DNA of 64,000 bases, from positions 1,119,338 to 1,183,337 of the forward strand of contig NZ_KQ947984.1 of NCBI RefSeq assembly GCF_001513975.1. Direction: 5' to 3'. Origin of the DNA: Streptomyces curacoi (GTDB lineage: Bacteria > Actinomycetota > Actinomycetes > Streptomycetales > Streptomycetaceae). How positions within the stretch are numbered: the stretch's first letter is position 1; the number at the start of each line of letters is the position of its first letter. Under the pieces are notes generated by a model. It did no database searches, had not been told where the DNA came from, and worked only from the letters and a program-made list of their open reading frames with translations. Below, one piece after another: positions 35,598 to 44,240 of the stretch. The position numbers and the translations under genes are program-made.

Positions 35598-36625
35598 CCA
35601 ACGGGAACAGCGTGCGTGTGGTGGCCGCCGGCGACCACTTCATCCTGCCGTCGCTCATCACGGAGGCGCTCGGCCGCGAACTGGCCGCGGAGGTACGCGA
35701 AGTGACCCTCGGCTGGCCGCTGGAGCCCTTCGGCCCGGTGGCCGAGGTGACGGAGGCGAGCGACGCCGAGGACGAGCTGATCGAGGCGCTCGCGGGTGCC
35801 CAGGTGCTGGTCACCCAGATGGGCCCGGTGACGGAACGCGTCCTCGACGCCTGCCCCGGCCTGCGGCTGGTGGTCGTGTGCCGGGGCGGCCCGGTGAACG
35901 TCAACCTGGACGCGGCCAAGCGGCACGACGTCCGCGTGTGCTACGCCCCCGGCCGCAACGCGGCGGCCACGGCCGAGTTCACGATCGGCCTCATGCTGGC
36001 GGCCCTGCGGCGCATCCCCCAGGCCCATGACCTGCTCGCCCGGCAGGGCAGTTGGGAGGGGGCGACCTACTACACGTACGAGCACAGCGGCCTGGAGCTG
36101 GAGGACCTGCCGGTCGGGCTGGTCGGCTACGGGGCGGTGGGCAGCCGGGTGGCCCGGGTGCTGTGCGCCTTCGGGGCACGGGTGACGGTCTACGACCCCT
36201 ACGTCCACCACCACGAGATCCACGGCCTGCGGGTTCCCACCCTGGACCGGCTCCTGCGCGACTCAAGGGTGATCACGCTGCACGCCCGCCTCACCGACGA
36301 GACCCGCGGCCTGATCGGTGCCCGTGAGCTGGCCCTGCTGCCGAAGGGCTCGGTGGTGGTGAACGTGGCGCGCGGACCGCTGCTGGACGAGGGCGCGCTG
36401 TGCGATGCGCTGGAGAGCGGCCACCTCTCGTCGGCGGCCCTCGACACCTACGGGCAGGAGCCCCTGCCCCCCGACTCACGCCTGCGCACCCTCGCCGACC
36501 GGGTCGTGCTGACTCCTCACCTGGGCGGCGCGTCCCGCGCGGTGGCGGAGAAGGCGGCCCGCATCGCCGCCGCGGAGGTGGGCCGCTGGGCACGCGGGGA
36601 ACCACTGGCCCACTGCCTCGGGTAA
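35594..36625 (+). CDS. D-isomer-specific 2-hydroxyacid dehydrogenase
   Basis: 343 residues, NAD(P)-dependent. The Rossmann motif is VGYGAVGSRVA. The catalytic set is present: Arg in VNVARGPLLDEGAL, Glu in DTYGQEPL and His in LTPHLGGAS. The N-terminal half is atypical in having VVCRGGPVNVN in place of the usual longer substrate loop, so the substrate is uncertain (glycerate- or erythronate-like acids fit the context). It is translationally coupled to the ATPase gene by a four-base overlap, so it belongs to the same pathway. Confidence 0.92.
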   Translation: MTNGNSVRVVAAGDHFILPSLITEALGRELAAEVREVTLGWPLEPFGPVAEVTEASDAEDELIEALAGAQVLVTQMGPVTERVLDACPGLRLVVVCRGGPVNVNLDAAKRHDVRVCYAPGRNAAATAEFTIGLMLAALRRIPQAHDLLARQGSWEGATYYTYEHSGLELEDLPVGLVGYGAVGSRVARVLCAFGARVTVYDPYVHHHEIHGLRVPTLDRLLRDSRVITLHARLTDETRGLIGARELALLPKGSVVVNVARGPLLDEGALCDALESGHLSSAALDTYGQEPLPPDSRLRTLADRVVLTPHLGGASRAVAEKAARIAAAEVGRWARGEPLAHCLG

Positions 36626-36728
36626 GTGCCCGCCCACGCTCACCGTGCCGACCGCACCGGCCGCGAAAGGGCCGCAGGGGCGCGCCGGCACGTCTCAGCC
36701 GACCGAGCACCAAGCATGAGGAGCCGTC

Positions 36729-38153
36729 ATGTACGTCGGGATCGATGTGGGCACGTCCATGGTGAAAGCCGCCGCGTTCGACGACACGGGCCGTGAACTG
36801 GCCGTCGCTTCCCGACCGGTGGGCCTCACCCTGCACGGCGGCGTCGTGGAGCAGGACATGGAGGAGGTGTACGGCGCGGTGGTCGCCGTACTGCGCGAGA
36901 TCACCGAACGCGCCCCCGAACCGGTCGAGCTCGCCGGCCTCACCGGCCAGGGCGACGGCGTGTGGCTGGTCGACGCGGAGGGGCGTCCGGTCCGTCCCGC
37001 CGCCTCCTGGATGGACGGCCGGGCCCACGAGCTCGTCGACCGCTGGCTGGCGGACGGCACCTTCGAGACGGTGTTCCGGCGCACCGGCAGCGCGATGTTC
37101 CCGGGCTGCCCGGGCCCGCTCCTCGCCTGGCTGGACAGCCACGAGCCGAAGGCACTGGACGCCGCGAAAGCCGCCTTGTACTGCAAGGACATGGTGTTCC
37201 AGCGGCTGACGGGAGCCGGTCCGACGACGGACGTGTCGGACGCGTCGATGCCGTTCCTGGACCCGCGTACACGCACCTACGACAACCGGGTCGTCGAGCT
37301 GCTGGGCCTGACCCACCGCCGCGGCCTCCTCGCCCCCGTCAGCGACCCGGTCGCGACGGCGCGGACGCGCGGCGAGGGCCTGCCGTCCGGCACCCCGCTC
37401 GCGAACGGCCCGTACGACCTGCCTGCCTGCGCGCTGGGCGCGGGGGTGACGTCTCCCGGGGACGGTCTCCTGATCGTCGGCACCTGTCTGGCCAGCCTGG
37501 TCGCGACGACCGAACTCGACCTGACCGGCGAGCCGGCCGGCCTGTACATCAGCACCGACCGTCCCGGGCACTGGCTGCGCGCGATGCCGGCGATGGTCGG
37601 TACGGCGGCGCTGGACTGGGTGCTGTCGACGACGGGCGTCCGTCACGAGGAGGTCGACGGGCTGCTGGCCGAGACGCCGCCGGGGGCGAACGGCGTACGC
37701 GTGCTGCCGTACTTCGCGCCTTCCGGTGAACGGGCCCCCTTCGTCGAACCCCGCCTGCGCGCCGAACTCACCGGCGTCTCCCTGGAGTCCACCCCCGCCG
37801 ACCTGATCCGGGCGACCTGCGAGGGCATCGGTTACGCGGCCCGGCACTGCCTTCAGGCGGCGGGGCTGTCCGGCACGCTGGCTGTCTGCGGGGGCGGCAC
37901 CCGCAGCCCCGCCTGGATGCGGCTGCTCGCCGACGTCCTCGGACGGCCGCTGAGGGTCGTGGAGGGCGAGGTGGGCGCGCGGGGCGCGGTGCTGGCGGCG
38001 GCCGAGCGGTACGGGGTGGCGCTGGACGCGGAGGCGTGGACGCGGCCGACGGGGGTCGTCGAGCCGGACGGTGGGCGTGCGGCGTACTACGCGAAGGGCT
38101 TCGAGGAACACCTGTCCCGCCTGACGGAGGCGCGCGGCCGGGCCCGCGGCTGA
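36729..38153 (+). CDS. FGGY-family carbohydrate kinase, second copy (polyol/L-xylulose kinase-like)
   Basis: 474 residues with GAGGAG before the ATG. N-terminal MYVGIDVGTSMVKAAAFDD, catalytic region LTGQGDGVWLVD, and C-terminal CGGGTRSPAWMRLLADVLG. It differs strongly from the kinase at 27859-29328 and looks closer to erythritol/L-xylulose-type kinases, which is a guess from general pattern. It follows the dehydrogenase after 103 bp on the same strand and presumably phosphorylates the imported compound; the phosphorylated product would be the natural DeoR inducer. Confidence 0.92.
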   Translation: MYVGIDVGTSMVKAAAFDDTGRELAVASRPVGLTLHGGVVEQDMEEVYGAVVAVLREITERAPEPVELAGLTGQGDGVWLVDAEGRPVRPAASWMDGRAHELVDRWLADGTFETVFRRTGSAMFPGCPGPLLAWLDSHEPKALDAAKAALYCKDMVFQRLTGAGPTTDVSDASMPFLDPRTRTYDNRVVELLGLTHRRGLLAPVSDPVATARTRGEGLPSGTPLANGPYDLPACALGAGVTSPGDGLLIVGTCLASLVATTELDLTGEPAGLYISTDRPGHWLRAMPAMVGTAALDWVLSTTGVRHEEVDGLLAETPPGANGVRVLPYFAPSGERAPFVEPRLRAELTGVSLESTPADLIRATCEGIGYAARHCLQAAGLSGTLAVCGGGTRSPAWMRLLADVLGRPLRVVEGEVGARGAVLAAAERYGVALDAEAWTRPTGVVEPDGGRAAYYAKGFEEHLSRLTEARGRARG

Positions 38154-38193
38154 GCGGCCGTAGCCGAATCACCCTGCGACGAAAGGGAGTCTC

Positions 38194-39246
38194 ATGCAAC
38201 CGAGCCGTAGATCCCTGCTGCTCGCGGCCGCCGGCACCACGGCGGCCGCTGCCGTACCGGAGACGGCCACCGCCGCCTCCCGCCCCCCGCGACCGCTCGT
38301 CATCGGCCACCGCGGTGCGGCCGGCTGGCGTCCGGAGCACACGGCGGCCTCGTACACGTACGCCGTGCAGACCGGCGCCGACTGGATCGAACCGGACCTG
38401 GTGCCGACGAAGGACCATGTCCTCGTCGTCCGGCACGAGAACGAGATCTCGCAGACGACGGACGTGGCCGCCCGCCCGGAGTTCGCCGGCCGCCGGACGA
38501 CGAAGACGGTGGACGGCCGGTCGGTGACCGGCTGGTTCACCGAGGACTTCACGCTGGCGGAGCTGAAGACGCTGCGGGCGGTGGAGCGGCTGCCGCTGGT
38601 GCGCAACCGCAACACCGTCTTCGACGGCCGCGAGGAGGTGCTCACCTTCCAGGAGGTGGTGGACCTGGCGCGGCGCCTGTCGCGGGCGCACGGCCGGACG
38701 ATCGCCGTCTTCCCGGAGACCAAGCATCCGACGTACTTCCGTTCGCTCGGCCTGCCCCTGGAGCCGGGGCTGGCGGCCGCGATACGGCGCAACCGGCTCG
38801 GCCCGCGCGAGTGCGTCGTGCAGTCCTTCGAGCCGACGAGCCTGAAGCGGATCGCGGCCGAGCGGCTGGGGGTGCCGCTGTGGCAGGCGCTGGGGACCAC
38901 CGGTGGGCCGTACGACCTGGTGTCGTCCGGTGATCCGACGACGTACCGGGACATGATGACCCCGGCGGGGCTGGCGCGGATCGCCGAGTACGCGGACTGG
39001 ATCGGGCCGGACAAGTCGTCGGTCGCCGGCACGTCCCTCGTCGGGGACGCGCATGCGGCGGGGCTGCGGATCGGGCCGTACACCTTCCGGGCGGAGAACC
39101 AGTTCCTGCCGGCGCACTTCCGGCGCGGTACCGGAGCCAACGATTTCGGGGACGCGTTCGCGGAGTACGCGTTGTACTACGGACTGGGAGTCGACGCGGT
39201 GGTGACCGACTTCCCGGATCTGGCGGTGATGGCGAGGAGGGGCTGA
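38194..39246 (+). CDS. Tat-secreted glycerophosphodiester phosphodiesterase
   Basis: 350 residues. A Tat signal (SRRSLLLAAAGTTAAAA) is followed by the GDPD barrel: VIGHRGAAGWRPEHT with the catalytic His and metal Glu, then WIEPDLVPTKDHVLVVRHE. Length and extra insertions match secreted GlpQ-type enzymes, which release glycerol-3-phosphate from deacylated phospholipids or teichoic acid. It starts 40 bp after the kinase, on the same strand. A link between its products and the importer is possible but not shown. Stop overlaps the next start (TGATG). Confidence 0.93.
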   Translation: MQPSRRSLLLAAAGTTAAAAVPETATAASRPPRPLVIGHRGAAGWRPEHTAASYTYAVQTGADWIEPDLVPTKDHVLVVRHENEISQTTDVAARPEFAGRRTTKTVDGRSVTGWFTEDFTLAELKTLRAVERLPLVRNRNTVFDGREEVLTFQEVVDLARRLSRAHGRTIAVFPETKHPTYFRSLGLPLEPGLAAAIRRNRLGPRECVVQSFEPTSLKRIAAERLGVPLWQALGTTGGPYDLVSSGDPTTYRDMMTPAGLARIAEYADWIGPDKSSVAGTSLVGDAHAAGLRIGPYTFRAENQFLPAHFRRGTGANDFGDAFAEYALYYGLGVDAVVTDFPDLAVMARRG

Positions 39247-39476
39247 TGAGAACACGCAAACTGGACTGCCCGACCTGCGGCACCATGCAGGTCTTCCGGT
39301 TCCTCGACGACGAGGAGAAGGCCGCGGTGCGGGAGAGGGAAGGGCCGCGTTTCTTCGTGGGCAACCTGTGGCGGTGCACCGCCAAGGGCTGCCTGACGTA
39401 CTACCCCCAGTTCAACAAGGCCGGCTACGGCCTCCTCCCCGAGAGGTTCCGTGCGGAGGAGGCCGCCGGGGAGTGA
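39246..39476 (+). CDS. Small zinc-ribbon-like protein (76 aa) of unknown function
   Basis: Starts at the last base of the glycerophosphodiesterase stop, so it is translationally coupled. Cys8 and Cys11 (CPTCG) and Cys44 and Cys49 (CTAKGC) form a likely four-cysteine zinc site; the spacing of the second pair is unusual. Charged, no membrane segment. No function recognised. Its stop is only three bases from the stop of the convergent DsbA-fold gene. Confidence 0.75.
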   Translation: MRTRKLDCPTCGTMQVFRFLDDEEKAAVREREGPRFFVGNLWRCTAKGCLTYYPQFNKAGYGLLPERFRAEEAAGE

Positions 39477-39479
39477 CTC

Positions 39480-40142
39480 CTACAGGTTGCTGAAGTCCGG
39501 GCCCTTGGTCCGGGTCCGCTTGATCTCGTAGAAGCCGGGGACGGAGGCCACGGCGAGGGTGCCGTCCCACAGCTTCGCGGCGTCCTCGCCCTTGGGGGCC
39601 GGGGTGACGACCGGGCCGAAGAAGGCGATCTGCTCGCCGTCGGCGCCGGGGAGCGCGATGACCGGCGTGCCGACCTCCTGGCCGACCTTCTCGATGCCCT
39701 CCTTGTGGGAGGCGCGCAGTTCGGCGTCGAACTCGAAGTCCTGCTGGTCGGCGTAGTCGATGAGGTCGGCGGGCAGGCCGACGTCGGCGAGGGCTCCCGC
39801 GATGGCCTCGGTGGTCGGGCCCTCGCCGTTGTTGTGGAAGCGGGTGCCGAGCGCGGTGTAGAGGGGGCCGAGGACGTCGGCGCCGTGCTTCTGCCAGGCG
39901 GCGGTCACCACGCGTACCGGCTTCCACGCGTGCGTGGCGCGCATCTCGCGGTACTCCTCGGGCAGTTCATCCAGTTTGTCCTCGTTCAGCACGGCCAGGC
40001 TCATGATGTGCCAGCGGACCTCGATGTCCCGGACCTTCTCCACTTCCAGCACCCACCGGGACGTCATCCAGGCCCAGGGGCAGAGCGGGTCGAACCAGAA
40101 GTCGACGGGAGTCTTCTCGGAGGGGGTCGTGCTCTCGGACAT
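39480..40142 (-). CDS. DsbA-fold oxidoreductase, mycothiol-dependent nitroreductase-like
   Basis: 220 residues from the ATG at 40140-40142, with GAGGAG upstream. The thioredoxin/DsbA fold opens VDFWFDPLCPWAW, and the Cys21 is followed by PWA, not PWC, so only one catalytic Cys remains in the usual CxxC position. The cis-Pro loop is GTPVIAL. Proteins with this FWFDPLCPWxW opening are the actinobacterial Rv2466c-type mycothiol-dependent enzymes; the cysteine that normally completes CPWC is absent here. Cytoplasmic. Confidence 0.88.
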   Translation of the reverse strand: MSESTTPSEKTPVDFWFDPLCPWAWMTSRWVLEVEKVRDIEVRWHIMSLAVLNEDKLDELPEEYREMRATHAWKPVRVVTAAWQKHGADVLGPLYTALGTRFHNNGEGPTTEAIAGALADVGLPADLIDYADQQDFEFDAELRASHKEGIEKVGQEVGTPVIALPGADGEQIAFFGPVVTPAPKGEDAAKLWDGTLAVASVPGFYEIKRTRTKGPDFSNL

Positions 40143-40277
40143 GGCGCTCCTCGGAAACGGTGTTTGAAGCGGCAACATCAACGGTCCGCGCGTCATTCCC
40201 TCCTGTCCGCCGTCAGGGGCGCATGGCAGGATCAGTGCTGTCCGCATACTGAACACCACCCCCAGGGAGTGCCACTC

Positions 40278-42866
40278 GTGCCCGGTGAGAATCTGTCCCG
40301 CGACGAGGCCCGGGAGCGGGCCGCCCTGCTGTCCGTCGACGGGTACGACGTGTCCCTCGACGTGCGTTCCGCCATCGGCGACCCGGACGCCGAGAGCAAG
40401 GCGCCGCGCACCTTCCGCTCGGTCACCACGATCCGCTTCCGCTGCGCCGAACCCGGCGCCACCAGCTTCGCGGACCTGATCGCGCCGAGTGTGACGGCCG
40501 TCTCCCTCAACGGCAGGGACCTGGACCCCAGCGAGGTCTTCGACGGCTCGCGGATCACCCTGGAGGACCTCGCCGCCGACAACGAACTCGTCGTCGACGC
40601 CCAGTGCGCCTACTCCCGCACCGGCGAGGGCCTGCACCGCTTCGTCGACCCCGAGGACGGCGAGGTCTACCTCTACACGCAGTACGAGCCGGCCGACTCC
40701 CGCCGGGTCTTCGCGGGCTTCGAGCAGCCGGACCTCAAGGCGCCGTTCCGCTTCGAGGTGCGGGCGCCCGAAGGCTGGACGGTGTGGGGCAACGGGGCCG
40801 GTGAACTCGCCGACGGAGTGTGGCGGTTCGCCGAGACCAAGCCGATCTCGACGTACATCACGTGCGTCGTGGCGGGCCCGTACCACTACGTCACGGACTC
40901 CTACTCGCGCACCTTCGCCGACGGCACGACGCTGGATATCCCCCTCGGCGCCATGTGCCGCAAGGGCCTCGCCCCCTACTTCGACGCCGACGACGTCTTC
41001 CTGGTCACCAAGCAGGGCCTGGACTTCTTCCACGACCACTTCGACTACCCGTACCCCTTCGGGAAGTACGACCAGGCGTTCGTGCCCGAGTACAACCTCG
41101 GCGCGATGGAGAACCCGGGTCTGGTCACCTTCCGGGAGGAGTTCATCTTCCGCGGCAAGGTGACGCGGGCGTCGTACGAGGGCCGGGCCAACGTCGTCCT
41201 GCACGAGATGGCACACATGTGGTTCGGCGACCTGGTCACCATGGAGTGGTGGGACGACCTGTGGCTGAAGGAGTCCTTCGCCGACTTCATGGGCGCGTTC
41301 TCGCTGGTCGGCGCGACCCGCTTCAAGGACGGCTGGATCACCTTCGCCAACCGCCGCAAGGCGTGGGCGTACCGCGCGGACCAGCTGCCCTCCACGCACC
41401 CGATCACGGCGGACATCCGTGACCTCCAGGACGCGAAGCTGAACTTCGACGGCATCACGTACGCCAAGGGCGCCTCCGTCCTGAAGCAGCTGGTGGCCTA
41501 CGTCGGCCAGGACGCCTTCCTGGAGGGCGCGCGGCGCTACTTCAAGCGGCACGCGTACGGCAACACACGCCTGGGCGATCTGCTGTCGGTGCTGGAGGAG
41601 ACCAGCGGCCGGGACATGGGCGCCTGGGCGCGGGCGTGGCTGCAGACGGCCGGCGTCAACGCGCTGACTCCGCAGGTGCTGCTGGACGCCGAGGGCCGGA
41701 TCGAGGAGCTGGCCGTGCTCCAGGAGGCCGCCGAGTCCCACCCCGAGCTGCGCCCGCACCGGGTGGCGGTGGGCCTGTACCGGCGGAACGCGGACGGGGC
41801 GCTGGAGCGGTACACGCGGGCCGAGGTGGACGTCGACGGTCCGCGGACGGTCGTGGCGGAGCTGGCCGGGGCCGAGGCGCCGGAGCTGGTGCTGGTCAAC
41901 GACGACGACCTGACGTACTGCAAGACCCGCTTCGACGAGACGTCCCTGGCGACGCTGCGGGAGCACCTGGGAGCGCTGACCGACCCGCTGGCCCGTGCCC
42001 TGTGCTGGTCGGCGCTGTGGAACATGACGCGGGACGCGCTGCTGCCGGCGCGGGACTTCGTGGCTCTGGTGCTGCGGTTCGCGGGGCGCGAGTCCGACAT
42101 CGGGGTGCTGCAGATGCTGCACGCGTGGGCGGACTCGTCGCTGGTCCACTATGTGGCGCCGCAGTGGCGGCCGACCGGCGAACGCATGCTCGCCGAGGGC
42201 GCGCTGCGGGAGCTGCGGGCCGCGGAGCCGGGCGGCGAGCAGCAGCTGGCGTGGGCGCGGTTCTTCGCGTCGGTGGCGTCGCGGCCGGAGGACCTGGCGC
42301 TGCTGCGGGGGCTGCTGGAGGGCACGGAGAAGATCGAGGGCCTGGACGTCGACCAGGAGCTGCGCTGGGCGTTCCTGACCCCGCTGGCGGCCCACGGCGT
42401 CGCCGACGAGTCGGTGCTGGCCGCCGAACTGGCCCGGGACGACACGGCGTCCGGCAAGCGCCATCAGGTGCGCTGCCTCGCCGCGCGGCCGTCGGCGGCG
42501 GTGAAGGCGCAGGCGTGGGCGCAGGTCGTCGAGTCCGACGCGCTGTCCAACGCCCTCGTCGAGGCGACGATCGTGGGCTTCGCGCGGCCGTCGCAGCGGG
42601 AGCTGCTCGCGCCGTACGCAGAGAAGTACTTCGCGGCCATCGAGCGGGTGTGGGCCGAGCGGTCCATCCAGATCGGCATGGACGTGGTGCGGGGCCTGTT
42701 CCCGGCGTTGCAGCAGTCGCAGGCCACGCTGGACGCGACGGACGCGTGGCTGGCGGCCCACGAGGACGCGGCGCCGGCGCTGCGGCGGCTGGTGCTGGAG
42801 GCGCGGGACGATCTGGCGCGGGGGCTGCGGGGGCAGGCGTGTGACGCGGCGGCAGCTGACGCGTAG
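40278..42866 (+). CDS. pepN: M1-family aminopeptidase N, first copy
   Basis: 862 residues from a GTG at 40278 with AGGGAG upstream. Zinc metallopeptidase: the exopeptidase motif GAMEN is at 275-279 and HEMAH at 309-313, with the third zinc ligand Glu332 (HExxH-18-E). A C-terminal ERAP-like helical domain follows. It removes N-terminal amino acids from peptides in the cytoplasm. It is paralogous to the gene at 54473-57052 and divergent enough for a different preference. Transcribed away from the DsbA-fold gene; ends in a terminator. Confidence 0.95.
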   Translation: MPGENLSRDEARERAALLSVDGYDVSLDVRSAIGDPDAESKAPRTFRSVTTIRFRCAEPGATSFADLIAPSVTAVSLNGRDLDPSEVFDGSRITLEDLAADNELVVDAQCAYSRTGEGLHRFVDPEDGEVYLYTQYEPADSRRVFAGFEQPDLKAPFRFEVRAPEGWTVWGNGAGELADGVWRFAETKPISTYITCVVAGPYHYVTDSYSRTFADGTTLDIPLGAMCRKGLAPYFDADDVFLVTKQGLDFFHDHFDYPYPFGKYDQAFVPEYNLGAMENPGLVTFREEFIFRGKVTRASYEGRANVVLHEMAHMWFGDLVTMEWWDDLWLKESFADFMGAFSLVGATRFKDGWITFANRRKAWAYRADQLPSTHPITADIRDLQDAKLNFDGITYAKGASVLKQLVAYVGQDAFLEGARRYFKRHAYGNTRLGDLLSVLEETSGRDMGAWARAWLQTAGVNALTPQVLLDAEGRIEELAVLQEAAESHPELRPHRVAVGLYRRNADGALERYTRAEVDVDGPRTVVAELAGAEAPELVLVNDDDLTYCKTRFDETSLATLREHLGALTDPLARALCWSALWNMTRDALLPARDFVALVLRFAGRESDIGVLQMLHAWADSSLVHYVAPQWRPTGERMLAEGALRELRAAEPGGEQQLAWARFFASVASRPEDLALLRGLLEGTEKIEGLDVDQELRWAFLTPLAAHGVADESVLAAELARDDTASGKRHQVRCLAARPSAAVKAQAWAQVVESDALSNALVEATIVGFARPSQRELLAPYAEKYFAAIERVWAERSIQIGMDVVRGLFPALQQSQATLDATDAWLAAHEDAAPALRRLVLEARDDLARGLRGQACDAAAADA

Positions 42867-42942
42867 GAGCACCGGAGTACCACCTTTGGCCAACGATCAC
42901 GGCCCTCCGTGACCGTTACGGAATTCAGGCAATCACAGCCGT

Positions 42943-42978
42943 AACCCCTGGCCCAACCCGATTGGACCAGGGGTTTTT
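42943..42978 (+). terminator. Terminator after the first aminopeptidase gene
   Basis: AACCCCTGG-C-CCAA / TTGG-A-CCAGGGGTT with a five-base loop, followed by a T run. Lies about 76 bp after the stop codon. Confidence 0.85.
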
Positions 42979-43089
42979 CCGGCCTACTCGGCATCCGAAC
43001 ACCCGTCCTTTAGTAATGGGTTGTCCGTATTTGTCGACGGGCCTGTAACAGCGGTTAAAGAGCCGATCGGACGCGGGAACCTCCGGGTC

Positions 43090-44148
43090 ATGAACCACAA
43101 CGCCCCGCTCCCCCCGCTCTCCCCCCGCCCCCTGCGCCACCTCTCCGACGTGCACCGCCGCGTCATGACCGCCGCGCAGCTGAAGTCGCACGGGGTTCCG
43201 CCCGCCGAGATGAACGAGCAGTGCCGCCCCGGCGGCCCCTGGCAGCAGATCCTCCCCGGCGTCCTCGTGCTCCACCCCGGCCCGCCGACCAGCGAGGAGC
43301 GCCTGCACGCGGTGCTGATGTACGCGGCGCGGGAGCGCACTCCGGGAGTGCCGTCCCAGCCGAACGCGGGCGAGGGACACGCCCCCGCCTACGCCGAGGC
43401 GGTGATCACCGGCCTCGCGGCACTGACCCTGCACGGCTTCTCGGCCACGCCGCCACTGACCGCGCTGGACACCATCGACGTCCTGGTCCCCCGTATGCGC
43501 CGGCTGCGCTCCACGGGCTGCGCGCGCATCGTGCGCACCCCCGCGCTGCCCACTCCCGAGCAGGTCACGGGCCTGCCCGTGGCCCCGGTCCCGCGCGCCC
43601 TGGCCGACGCCGTGGCCGAGCTGACGGACGCGGGCGCCGTGCGCCGGCTGCTGACCGAGGCCGTGCGCGGCGGCCACTGCGAACCGGCGTCGGTGGTACG
43701 GGAGTTGAACCGGGCGAAGCTGCTGAGCCGCCCGCACGTGGTGGACGCGGTGGACTCCCTGCTCGCCGAGGGCCGCGCGATCGCGGAGGACCGCCTGTAC
43801 GAGATGGTCCACGACTACGGCCTGCCCGACCCCGTCTGGAACGTCGACCTGCGTCTGCCGGGCGGCCCCCACCTCGGCGGCCTGGACGCCTACTGGCCGG
43901 AGCAGGCCGTGGCGGTGGAGCTGGACACGCGCGCGCCCCGCCAAGGGCATCGGCAGGACGACGACGCCCTGTGGTCGGAGTACGCCCGCAAGCGCGAGCA
44001 CCTGGAGCGCCTCGGCATCACGGTCGTCCACCTCACCCCGAAGAAGCTCCGGGACGCGATGGAGCAGCAGGCGGCGGTGGTCCGTACGGCGCTGATGGCG
44101 GCGGCGGACCGTGATCCGGCCGCCTATGTCGTGGTGCTGCCCCGGTAG
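43090..44148 (+). CDS. AbiEi/DUF559-like protein (HTH plus Vsr-like nuclease-fold C-terminus)
   Basis: About 352 residues from ATG 43090; an ATG at 43021 is open but has no support. The N-terminal half resembles AbiEi-type antitoxin proteins (VMTAAQLKSHGVPP winged helix, LPGVLVLHPGPPT, ITGLAALTLHGF). The C-terminal half resembles the DUF559/Vsr endonuclease fold (WNVDLRLPGG, LDAYWPEQAVAVELDTRAP, HLERLGITVVHLTPKKLR). The catalytic-like Asp/Glu pattern (D..Y..., VELD) is only partly kept. No AbiEii toxin gene is adjacent. Role unknown; the family is widespread in Streptomyces as solitary genes. Confidence 0.75.
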   Translation: MNHNAPLPPLSPRPLRHLSDVHRRVMTAAQLKSHGVPPAEMNEQCRPGGPWQQILPGVLVLHPGPPTSEERLHAVLMYAARERTPGVPSQPNAGEGHAPAYAEAVITGLAALTLHGFSATPPLTALDTIDVLVPRMRRLRSTGCARIVRTPALPTPEQVTGLPVAPVPRALADAVAELTDAGAVRRLLTEAVRGGHCEPASVVRELNRAKLLSRPHVVDAVDSLLAEGRAIAEDRLYEMVHDYGLPDPVWNVDLRLPGGPHLGGLDAYWPEQAVAVELDTRAPRQGHRQDDDALWSEYARKREHLERLGITVVHLTPKKLRDAMEQQAAVVRTALMAAADRDPAAYVVVLPR

Positions 44149-44240
44149 TGACGGACCGGGAGGGCAGCATCAGGAGGGGAGAGGAGGGGCCGCCGGGCAC
44201 TGGGCCGGGTGGCCCCTCCTCGCGTTCGCCGGCCGGTTCC

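Noticed and set aside
40800..41163. Other-frame proteins over the M1 aminopeptidase
   Set aside because: Shadows in frames +2/+3 of a gene with an intact zinc site.
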